Made by a program: the position numbers and the translations under genes
Assembly (NCBI GenBank): GCA_947442095.1
Contig: CANEVG010000232.1
Coordinates: 1 to 6,047, forward strand
Origin: Sphingomonadaceae bacterium
GTDB taxonomy: Bacteria > Pseudomonadota > Alphaproteobacteria > Sphingomonadales > Sphingomonadaceae
Length of the DNA stretch: 6,047 nt
Reading direction: 5' to 3'
Notes under the pieces: model-generated
Told to the model about the DNA's origin: nothing
The model's database searches: none
What the model saw: only the letters and a program-made list of their open reading frames with translations
In this document: positions 1 through 5,954 of the stretch, piece after piece
Layout of the letters: each line of letters opens with the position of its first letter
Position numbering within the stretch: position 1 is the stretch's first letter

Positions 1-126
1 CATCTTCTTGAAGTTGGACTGCCGCGCAGAGATAGTCTCGGCTGGTGAAGCGGCGCTGGCAATCGCGCCGCCTGCGACAAGCGCAGCCATAATAGCCATA
101 AGGATCAACGGTTTGCGATGAGTCAT
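1..126 (-). CDS. Probable class II cytochrome c (c'/c-556 type), N-terminal part only
   Basis: Only the first 42 codons are inside the window; the frame is open to the left edge. Residues 1-25 form a Sec signal peptide: a basic start (MTHRKP), a hydrophobic core (LILMAIMAALVAGGAIA) and a likely cut after ASA. The mature start reads SPAETISARQSNFKKM. The ARQ-x-NFK-x-M pattern soon after the cleavage site is what class II cytochromes c (four-helix bundle, heme-binding CxxCH near the C-terminus) show in their first helix. The CxxCH that would prove it lies outside the window. The start is well supported: AAGGA lies 9 bases upstream, just after the ankyrin gene stop, 16 bases away. As the fourth gene of the operon it could carry electrons to or from the large diheme protein; that role is inferred. 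CDS call strong, family call moderate. Confidence 0.72.
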   Translation of the reverse strand, partial: MTHRKPLILMAIMAALVAGGAIASAASPAETISARQSNFKKM

Positions 127-135
127 GGGCTTTTG

Positions 136-140
136 TCCTT
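136..140 (-). promoter_or_regulatory. Ribosome-binding site of the class II cytochrome c-like gene
   Basis: On the minus strand AAGGA lies 9 bases before the ATG at 126-124 and starts 2 bases after the ankyrin gene stop codon. It fixes the start of the downstream gene and suggests reading from the same transcript. Confidence 0.7.
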
Positions 141-142
141 CA

Positions 143-1483
143 TCAGCGGGATTGCGCCAGCGCTTTGGGTGGCTGGGTTTGCGGTAACTGGGCAGGAAAC
201 ACATCATGGAAAACCGTCTGCACCGTGGCAAGCCCGTCGTTCAGCACCTCCAGCGCTGTCTTGCCCCGGCCATCGGCCAGATCGGTGCGCGCACCGTGGC
301 TGGAAAGCAGGCGCAGCATGGCCGCGAGGTCCTCGAACCACGGGCCGCCCGCCAGCATGTGCAGGGCCGTGGCCTTCTGCTTGTCCGCCACATTGGCGTC
401 TGGCGCGAGATCGAGCGCCAGCGCCAGCGCGGGCGCGCTGCGCCCCCCTGCCGCAGCCAGCACCACATTGACCCCTGCGCCGTCGACAAAGTTCTCGTCA
501 GCGCCCGCCCTGATCAATTGCCACATCGCATCGGCCTGCCCGGCTTTTGCCGCCGTGAGCAGCGCGGTCGCCGGCTGCACGGGCGGCGGTGCCATGCCGA
601 AATTGGCCTCGGTCACCCAAGTGATCCGCGAGGGACCTGTCAGCGCATCGGGCTCTGCTCCCCTTGCCAGCAGCGCCGCGATCAACGCGCCCTGCCCGGC
701 CGCTGCAGCGACATGCAGCGGCCGGCGGCCCTCGCGGTCAAGCTCGGCCACATCTGCCCCAAGGCCGACGAGTTGCTCGGCTGCTTCCCAGTTCTTCTGA
801 TAGAGCGCCATCTGCAGCGCGCTGGTGTTTTCAGGCCCGCGGATGCGCACGTCCGCTCCCGTAGCGATCAGCGCAGAAACCACGTCCGCCTTGCCGCTCG
901 CCAGGGCGAAGAACAGCGGGGTAAAGCCGTTCGCCGTGACCTGGTTAACCGCAGCGCCGGCCTGCACCAGCGCAGAGGCCGCCGCCTGCTGCCCTGCCGA
1001 TACCGCCCACATCAGGGGCGTTTGCCCGCGCACGTCCGCGCTGTCGGCGCTCGCCCCGCGCGCCAGAATCGCCCGCACCGCCGCCGCATCGGAAAACCGC
1101 GCGCACATCGCCAGCGGCGTTACCCCGTCCGTCCCGGCCCGAAGCGCATCCGCGCCTGCCGCGAGCAAAGCCTGCACGATCACACTGTTGCCGCGCTCGC
1201 ACGCCAGCAGCAGCGGCGTCAGGCCAAGCGCGTCGACCTGATCCGGCCTGGCCCCTGCTTTCAGGAGCGCAGCCACCAGCGCAGGATCCTGCGTCTCCAC
1301 CGCACGCGCCAGCGGCGTTTCGCCAAATTCCAGCACGGCGTTTGCGTCCGCGCCCTTGGCGAGCGCAGCGCTCAGCGCTTCTGTATCGTCCGCCGCAATC
1401 GCGCTCACCAGTGGAGATGCCAGCGCCGGAGAAGGCAACCACAGCGCCAAAGCCAGCAGCACCTTACGCATCGCTTTATGCAT
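143..1483 (-). CDS. Exported ankyrin-repeat protein
   Basis: A 446-residue protein made almost wholly of ankyrin repeats. Residues 1-22 are a Sec signal peptide (basic MHKAMRK, hydrophobic LLALALWLP, likely cut after ALA), so it should act in the periplasm. From residue 24 about ten to eleven repeats of roughly 33 residues follow, each with a TPL-like helix start and a G-A-D/N turn (for example GETPLARAV at 54, GQTPLMWAV at 153, GFTPLFFAL at 186, GRRPLHVAA at 252). Residues 284-303 break the period with an insertion containing aromatic residues and a Pro-rich APPPVQP. The last 20 residues are Pro/Gln-rich and probably disordered. I chose the ATG at 1483-1481 because GGCGGGG lies 7 bases upstream and the start overlaps the previous stop as ATGCATAA. 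An ATG at 1471 lacks such a site, and the longer frame to 1519 would spoil the signal peptide. Ankyrin repeats bind proteins. By analogy with periplasmic AnkB of Pseudomonas aeruginosa, which supports catalase KatB, it may scaffold or protect its redox partners; that role is inferred. Confidence 0.93.
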   Translation of the reverse strand: MHKAMRKVLLALALWLPSPALASPLVSAIAADDTEALSAALAKGADANAVLEFGETPLARAVETQDPALVAALLKAGARPDQVDALGLTPLLLACERGNSVIVQALLAAGADALRAGTDGVTPLAMCARFSDAAAVRAILARGASADSADVRGQTPLMWAVSAGQQAAASALVQAGAAVNQVTANGFTPLFFALASGKADVVSALIATGADVRIRGPENTSALQMALYQKNWEAAEQLVGLGADVAELDREGRRPLHVAAAAGQGALIAALLARGAEPDALTGPSRITWVTEANFGMAPPPVQPATALLTAAKAGQADAMWQLIRAGADENFVDGAGVNVVLAAAGGRSAPALALALDLAPDANVADKQKATALHMLAGGPWFEDLAAMLRLLSSHGARTDLADGRGKTALEVLNDGLATVQTVFHDVFPAQLPQTQPPKALAQSR

Positions 1484-2813
1484 CGGCCAGCCCCGCCAGC
1501 GGCCCAGTGCTGTCGCCAAACGCCTTGGCCGGAACGCCCAGCAGATTAAGGCCCGCCAGCATCAGGTTTGACATCGAGGTGCCCTTCTGCGCCGCCAGAT
1601 GCCGCCCGCCTTTCACAAGGCCGCCCGCCACGATCACGGGCAGGTCCATAAAATCATGGTCATTCGAATCGCCGAAGGCCGATCCCCGGATCACCAGCGT
1701 GGTATCCAGCACAGAGCCCTCGCCGTCGCGCGTCTCCTTGAGCCGCTTCAGTGCATAGGCGAAAAATTCCATGTGATAGTGGTTGATCTTCGCCAGCTGC
1801 GCCATCTTTTCCGGGTTCTTGCCGTGATGGCTCAGCATATGGTGCGAATCCGGCACGCCGATTTCGGGATAGGTGCGGTTCGAAATCTCGCGTCCCGCCA
1901 TGAACGTGACGACCCGGGTGAGGTCCGCCTGCAGCGCGAGAACCTCAAGGTCGATCATCAGCCGAACATGCTCGGCAAAGTCGCCGGGAATCCCGGCAGG
2001 CTGCACCAGCCCGCTGGCATCGGCCAAGGGCCCCGCAGCAGCGCGCTGGATGCGTTTCTCGATCGCCCGCGTCGCGTCCAGATACTCTTCCAGTTTGCGC
2101 CGATCCTCTATGCCTAGCGCGCCCGAAAGCCGCACCGCATCCTCGCGCACGAAATCGAGAATCGAGCTCTGCCGCCGCGCCTGCGCCAGCCGGCTCGACG
2201 GATCGAGCGCCTCGCCATCGCCGAACAAGCGCTCGAACACATCGCGCGGATTGGCGCTGACCGGCAGCGGCACAGTGGGCGAAAGCCACGAGATGCCGTT
2301 GGTGTAGGCGCACGAATAGTTGATATCGCAGCTGCCCAAGAGGCTCGCCTGATCGATCCCCAGTTCCAGCGAGGGGATCTGCGTCGCATCGCCCAAGTGC
2401 GCCGCGTAGACCTGATCCATCGAGATGCCGCAGCGGATATCTGGCCCCTCGGTCTGCCGCGCTTTCGCACCCGTGAGAAAGGCGGGGCAAGACCGCCCAT
2501 GGCCCGCTGGCCGGTCCCCCTTGGTGGAGGCCTGCGGATGGCCGAGCCCGCTCACCACCACGATGTCCTCGCGCAACGCCTCCAGCGGCGCCAGCGTCGG
2601 CGAAAGCGCGAAATCGCGGCCGGTGGCGGCGGGGCGATAGGCGTCCATCGTCATGCCGTTGGGCGTGTAGAACACCGACAGCCGCTTGGGCCGCGCTGCG
2701 ATGTCTGCCGCACGCGCAGAGGGCATCATGGCCTCAAGAAACGGCAGCGCCATAGTCGTGCCCAGCCCGCGCAGCACGGTGCGGCGGCTGATCGCTGTCC
2801 TTTTGACAATCAT
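1476..2813 (-). CDS. DUF1552 family protein with Tat signal
   Basis: A 445-residue protein, full length for the DUF1552 family, whose members usually sit beside DUF1592-type cytochromes and have no established biochemical function. The N-terminus carries a good twin-arginine motif (SRRTVLRG, residues 9-16), then LGTTMALPFLEAM and a probable cut near SARA (residue 35). It should therefore fold, perhaps with a cofactor, in the cytoplasm before export. Family blocks visible: FYTPNGMTMDAYRP (48-61), VVSGLGHPQ (87-94), GHGRSCPAFLTGAK (104-117), LELGIDQASLLGSCD (149-163), DSHHMLSHHGKNPEK (322-336), NHYHMEFF (344-351) and RGSAFGDSNDHDFMDLPVIVAGG (parts of 376-398). The His/Asp-rich stretches at 322-330, 344-347 and 382-387 could form a metal site; this is inference. 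The ATG overlaps the upstream stop as ATGA and has GGGAG 7 bases before it, so translation is probably coupled to the diheme gene. The general layout recalls DUF1501 and alkaline-phosphatase-like exported proteins, but no catalytic role can be assigned. Confidence 0.95.
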   Translation of the reverse strand: MIVKRTAISRRTVLRGLGTTMALPFLEAMMPSARAADIAARPKRLSVFYTPNGMTMDAYRPAATGRDFALSPTLAPLEALREDIVVVSGLGHPQASTKGDRPAGHGRSCPAFLTGAKARQTEGPDIRCGISMDQVYAAHLGDATQIPSLELGIDQASLLGSCDINYSCAYTNGISWLSPTVPLPVSANPRDVFERLFGDGEALDPSSRLAQARRQSSILDFVREDAVRLSGALGIEDRRKLEEYLDATRAIEKRIQRAAAGPLADASGLVQPAGIPGDFAEHVRLMIDLEVLALQADLTRVVTFMAGREISNRTYPEIGVPDSHHMLSHHGKNPEKMAQLAKINHYHMEFFAYALKRLKETRDGEGSVLDTTLVIRGSAFGDSNDHDFMDLPVIVAGGLVKGGRHLAAQKGTSMSNLMLAGLNLLGVPAKAFGDSTGPLAGLADA

Positions 2814-5341
2814 CGACCTGCTCCCGATCCGCCAGCATTACGCGCCGCGTTGGTCGCCCCCGGCAGCCGCCGCATGGTGAAGCCAGGGCTGGTCACGATC
2901 CCGCGGATGATCGTCTGCACGCGGTAACCATCCGCTGCGGCTTGCTTCGCAATCGCGCGCACGGCGGGCATGTCCTGCGGCCCCACCCCGCGCGCCAGGG
3001 CATAAGTCATCAGCCGCTCGGTAAAGGCGCGGGCAAATTCCTCGCGGCGATCGAGCAGGATCTGCTGCAGCCCAGTGAACCCGGCAAACTGCGTGCCATC
3101 GGCCAGCACCGCGCCCGCATCGATCACCTGCCCGGCATCTGCCGTCCGCCATGCGCCCACCGCGTCGAAGTTTTCCAGCGCAAAACCGAGTGGGTCCATC
3201 CGCACGTGGCACGAGGCACAGGCCGGATTGGCGCGGTGCAGTTCAAGCTGCTGGCGCGCGGTCAGCTTGCGTCCGTCATGCTCGGCCTTTAGCGCCGGCA
3301 CATCGGCAGGTGGCGGCGGCGGCGGGGAGGCGAGCAGGTTTTCCATCACCCACTTGCCGCGCTTCACCACTGAGGTGTGATTGCCATACGAGGTCACCAT
3401 GAGGATGCTCGCCTGTCCCAGCAGCCCGCCGCGCGGCATATCGGGCGAAAGCATGACCTTGCGAAACGCCGGGCCGCGTACCCCCGCAATCCCGTAGTGC
3501 CGCGCCAGCCGCTCGTTGAGGAAGGTGTAGTCGGCGCGAATAAAGTCAGTGATTGGGCGGTTGGCGCGCAGCACATGGCTGAAAAACATTTCGGTCTCGG
3601 CTGCCATCGCCCCGCGCAGCGGCTGATCGAACTGCGGAAATGCAGTAATATCGGGCTTCTGCTGCTCGAGATTGCGCAGATAGAGCCACTGGCCTGCGAA
3701 GTTGCGGGTCAGCGCCTCGGCCTTGGGATCAGCCAGCATCCGCGAAACCTCGCCGTTCAGAACCGCGGCTGTATGCAGCTTGCCTGCCTCGGCCAAGGCA
3801 AGCAGTCGCTCGTCCGGAATCGAACTCCACAGGAACAGCGCCAGCCGTGTGGCCAGATCAAGGTCGGAAACCGGGTAGGCTGGCCAGGCTGCTCGTGCAG
3901 CAGGTGGTTTGGCAGCAGGCGGTTTGGCAGCAGGTGGGGATTCCACCACGAACAGGAAGCGGGGCGAGACCAGAATGGCCTCGATCGCTGCTTCCACACC
4001 GCTTTCAAAGCCCACCGCCGCGCGCTCTGCGGCATAGACCCGCATCAGGGGCGCAATATCCTGCGCCGACGCGGGCCGCCGCCATGCTCGCCGCGCCAGC
4101 GCCGAAACGATCCGTCGGGCGCAGGGCATTTCTTCTGCCGCGCGCTTCGGCTGGCACAGAAAGATTGCCCGGCGGCTTGGCGTATCGACCGCAGGCTTCG
4201 CATCAAACGGGCCTGCCACATCCAGTTGCAACACATCGCGCAGGAAATTGCGCTGCGAATAGCGCGGATGGATGCGGAACGAGGGTACCTGCAGGGTGCT
4301 CGCCAGCGCGCCGTCCACCCACACGTCGAGCGGAAACGTAACAGGTTTGTCGAGTGGCAGCGGCACGTAGTCGCTGGTGTTGCGCAAGGTTTGCACCGTC
4401 TCGTCCGGCCAGGTCTGGCGGCGGAATGAAACGCCAATGGTGTGGGCACCGGCCTTCATCGGCACGCGTACGCTATAGCGGTCCTCGGCCAGGCGGTCGG
4501 CCTCGTTGTTGGTGTTCGCGTTGAGCCAGACGGCAATGTCGTAAGCCCCGTCATACCGGGCGAAATAGCGCGCCGCCGTCCCCCCCCGCGAGCCGAGCGG
4601 CAGCGCTGCGGACGCCCGCTCGTTGTAGGCCGGAATGCCTGAATTCATCACCGAGCCGTCCTTGGCGACCTGCCAGGTGGTTACGAATTCGCGCTTCGGG
4701 GTGAGCCCGGTCGCCGCCCTTGCGACCTTGCCCGCCACGGCCACGTAGCGCTCCATCAAGGTGGGCGAAACGCTCAGCACATCAGCGATATTGTCGAACC
4801 CAAAGCCGGAGTTGTCGGGCGGCAGCGCGCTTGCCACATCGGCCATAGCGCCTGCATCCGGCCCCAGCAGATCGCGCAATGCATTGGCATATTCGGTGCG
4901 GTTCAGTCGCCGCACGGGCGCCCGGCCCGGATCAGGGTACGCCGCCACATAGTGCGCGCGGCCATCATCGAGCCACGCGACAAATTCGGCGCGCGTGGCC
5001 GGATCGGGCTGCTTCTTCGAATGCGGCGGCATTTCGCCGGCTGCCACCCGCCGCAGGATCTTCTCCCACGCTTCCGCATTCAGTCCGCTGGCGATATCGG
5101 ACGCCTTCAAGTCCGCAACCGAAAGCCCTGCCACCTTGTCGTCATCGTTGTGGCAGCGCGAACAATAGTCTTCGAGCATCATGTCAAACGAATGGGGCTC
5201 GATTGTCGCGCGCTGACCTGCCAGCACTGGACCTCCAACGGCCTGGTCCTGCACTGCCGCCAAAAGGCAAGAGGCCGTAAACAGCGCGCTGAGCGCCAGC
5301 ACGCTGCGACCGAAGGGAACCCGTCCTTTCCGCCCTACCAA
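2810..5341 (-). CDS. Secreted diheme PSD/PSCyt protein (DUF1587-DUF1595-DUF1592-DUF1588-DUF1585)
   Basis: An 843-residue exported multidomain cytochrome. In order: a signal peptide (1-29; basic GRKGR, hydrophobic VLALSALFTASCLLAA); a cytochrome c module with heme site CSRCH at 60-64 and likely axial Met in EMPP (Met104); DUF1587 around VRRLNRTEYANALRDLLG (143-160), continuing through DNSGFGFDNIADVLSVSP (176-193); a beta-rich region (about 255-375) resembling the carbohydrate-binding-like insert of this family; DUF1595 (about 405-468, ending AILVSPRFLFVVE); a Pro/Ala linker (469-482); DUF1592 (about 490-620, with WSSIPDERLL and FLNERLARHYGI); DUF1588 (about 632-725) with the second heme site CASCH at 708-712 followed by RMDPLGFALENFD; and DUF1585 (about 745-825, with FTERLMTYALARG). 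This is the complete domain order of the family. Both CxxCH sites need periplasmic heme attachment. The family is abundant in Planctomycetes and its reaction is unknown. The start is a TTG with no strong ribosome-binding site. There is no ATG between the upstream in-frame TAA and the signal peptide; a GTG at 5302 would remove the basic n-region. First gene of the operon. Confidence 0.94.
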   Translation of the reverse strand: MVGRKGRVPFGRSVLALSALFTASCLLAAVQDQAVGGPVLAGQRATIEPHSFDMMLEDYCSRCHNDDDKVAGLSVADLKASDIASGLNAEAWEKILRRVAAGEMPPHSKKQPDPATRAEFVAWLDDGRAHYVAAYPDPGRAPVRRLNRTEYANALRDLLGPDAGAMADVASALPPDNSGFGFDNIADVLSVSPTLMERYVAVAGKVARAATGLTPKREFVTTWQVAKDGSVMNSGIPAYNERASAALPLGSRGGTAARYFARYDGAYDIAVWLNANTNNEADRLAEDRYSVRVPMKAGAHTIGVSFRRQTWPDETVQTLRNTSDYVPLPLDKPVTFPLDVWVDGALASTLQVPSFRIHPRYSQRNFLRDVLQLDVAGPFDAKPAVDTPSRRAIFLCQPKRAAEEMPCARRIVSALARRAWRRPASAQDIAPLMRVYAAERAAVGFESGVEAAIEAILVSPRFLFVVESPPAAKPPAAKPPAARAAWPAYPVSDLDLATRLALFLWSSIPDERLLALAEAGKLHTAAVLNGEVSRMLADPKAEALTRNFAGQWLYLRNLEQQKPDITAFPQFDQPLRGAMAAETEMFFSHVLRANRPITDFIRADYTFLNERLARHYGIAGVRGPAFRKVMLSPDMPRGGLLGQASILMVTSYGNHTSVVKRGKWVMENLLASPPPPPPADVPALKAEHDGRKLTARQQLELHRANPACASCHVRMDPLGFALENFDAVGAWRTADAGQVIDAGAVLADGTQFAGFTGLQQILLDRREEFARAFTERLMTYALARGVGPQDMPAVRAIAKQAAADGYRVQTIIRGIVTSPGFTMRRLPGATNAARNAGGSGAGR
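2821..2825 (-). promoter_or_regulatory. Ribosome-binding site of the DUF1552 gene
   Basis: GGGAG on the minus strand, 7 bases before the ATG at 2813-2811 and inside the end of the diheme gene. It confirms the overlapping ATGA start rather than a later one. Confidence 0.65.
3897..3937 (-). repeat. 15-base tandem repeat encoding an Ala-Ala-Lys-Pro-Pro linker
   Basis: On the plus strand the unit GCAGCAGGYGGTTTG occurs at 3897-3911 and 3912-3926 and in part at 3927-3937. Read on the minus strand it encodes Pro-Pro-Ala-Ala-Lys repeated in frame (residues about 469-482 of the diheme protein). It lies in the spacer between DUF1595 and DUF1592, where a flexible linker whose copy number can vary in five-residue steps would be tolerated. 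Confidence 0.85.
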
Positions 5342-5413
5342 TGCCGTTCTGCCAACTGATCGCCCCCTTGGCCCACGCCGCGCGCACAGCGCAGGAGGCC
5401 ATTCTTACAGCAA

Positions 5414-5439
5414 GATAGCCGCGAAGCCATCTGACTATC
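5414..5439 (-). promoter_or_regulatory. Possible leader hairpin of the operon mRNA
   Basis: Read as minus-strand RNA, GATAGTC (5439-5433) can pair with GGCTATC (5420-5414), giving a 7-pair stem with one G-U wobble and a 12-base loop. The wobble makes the pairing better in minus-strand RNA than in plus-strand RNA. It sits about 75-100 bases before the diheme start and is not followed by a U run, so it does not look like a terminator. Function unknown. Confidence 0.3.
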
Positions 5440-5505
5440 GCCCCCCCGGCGCACCGTCCATTGCCATAATCCGGACAGAGAGTGTGCATAATTCGCGCAC
5501 CATTG

Positions 5506-5533
5506 TTCATAAGGCGGCACCAGCGGCAAACAA
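5506..5533 (-). promoter_or_regulatory. Weak candidate promoter for the operon
   Basis: On the minus strand TTGTTT (5533-5528) and TATGAA (5511-5506) are separated by 16 bases, a rough sigma-70-type match in the most A/T-rich part of the intergenic region. It would give a leader of about 155 bases that includes the hairpin at 5414-5439. The match is imperfect and other positions are possible. Confidence 0.2.
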
Positions 5534-5646
5534 CACCAAACCATTTTCCCACATGGCTTTTTCCCGCTATCTGACCTCGCGTCCCCGCAATGCCTGGCCC
5601 GAAAGGACGCCCATGGCCCCGCTAGGCTGCGAGGGCACGGCCCGCA

Positions 5647-5790
5647 TTGATCTACGTGGTGGTCTTGATGATCCTCTGCGGGATCTCATTGCGCCTGATC
5701 AGCGCACTCAAACCGGAAGATGCGCGCGCAAGGACCCAAGCGATGGCCACCTATTTCGCGGCGTTGCCGGCGCCGCTCAACGCGCTCTAG
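5647..5790 (+). CDS. Possible small membrane protein, 47 residues
   Basis: A short frame from TTG to TAG. Residues 1-20 are strongly hydrophobic (LIYVVVLMILCGISLRLISA), enough for one membrane span, followed by a charged stretch (KPEDARAR) and an Ala/Pro-rich end. About four fifths of its codons end in G or C, as in the real genes of the window, while the overlapping plus-strand frame is rich in A/T-ending codons. GAGGG lies 11 bases before the TTG. An in-frame TAG at 5623-5625 excludes a longer start, and an internal ATG at 5668 is an alternative that would lose part of the span. No family is recognised. It could also be the remaining end of a decayed membrane-protein gene. Confidence 0.4.
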   Translation: MIYVVVLMILCGISLRLISALKPEDARARTQAMATYFAALPAPLNAL

Positions 5791-5954
5791 GCCGCAGCGT
5801 ACTTGGGCTGCACCGCCGCACGCCAATGGGGCAAAGCGCAAGGCAGCGATCGCTTAAGGCGTAGATTTCAGACCGCCATCTGCAAGCCCGTTCGCAGACA
5901 AAGTGCCCGCTTGGTTAGTTTCGGGTAACATTTGCCTGCTATGCCGCTTGCAGC

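Larger units (their letters stand above)
5342..5646. other. Intergenic region upstream of the operon
   Basis: No convincing gene lies here. A plus-strand frame opening at 5484 has many A/T third positions and no recognisable content, and the minus-strand frame to 5552 is out of frame with the diheme gene. The region is visibly more A/T-rich between about 5480 and 5575 than the genes around it, which suits a promoter. It holds a seven-C run (5441-5447), a hairpin (5414-5439) and a weak minus-strand promoter candidate (5506-5533), listed separately. Confidence 0.6.

Noticed and set aside
206..1549. A 447-codon plus-strand open frame opposite the ankyrin gene
   Set aside because: It has an Arg/Gln/His-rich, low-complexity composition with no recognisable domain. 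It arises because strong G/C third-position bias on the minus strand removes stops from the opposite frame.
3377..4429. A 350-codon plus-strand open frame opposite the diheme gene
   Set aside because: Composition is that of an antisense shadow, and the minus strand here encodes well-defined DUF1595, DUF1592 and DUF1588 domains.
5184..5552. A 122-codon minus-strand frame overlapping the diheme start as a possible upstream gene or frameshifted N-terminus
   Set aside because: It is in a different frame from the diheme gene, overlaps its signal peptide region, and its Arg/Gly/Trp-rich product resembles nothing. The diheme protein already has a complete signal peptide.
5794..5811. A stem GCAGC / GCTGC just after the 47-residue frame, considered as a terminator
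   Set aside because: It has only five pairs, and no T run follows.
5845..5854. A perfect 10-base palindrome, AGCGATCGCT
   Set aside because: It is short and common in GC-rich genomes, with no second copy or spacing relation to a start to suggest an operator.
5484..5864. A 126-codon plus-strand open frame in the intergenic region
   Set aside because: It has many A/T-ending codons in its middle (GAT, CTT, GGT, CCT), no domain, and overlaps the better 47-residue frame. AAAGGA before the internal ATG at 5612 is attractive, but the downstream codons do not look coding.
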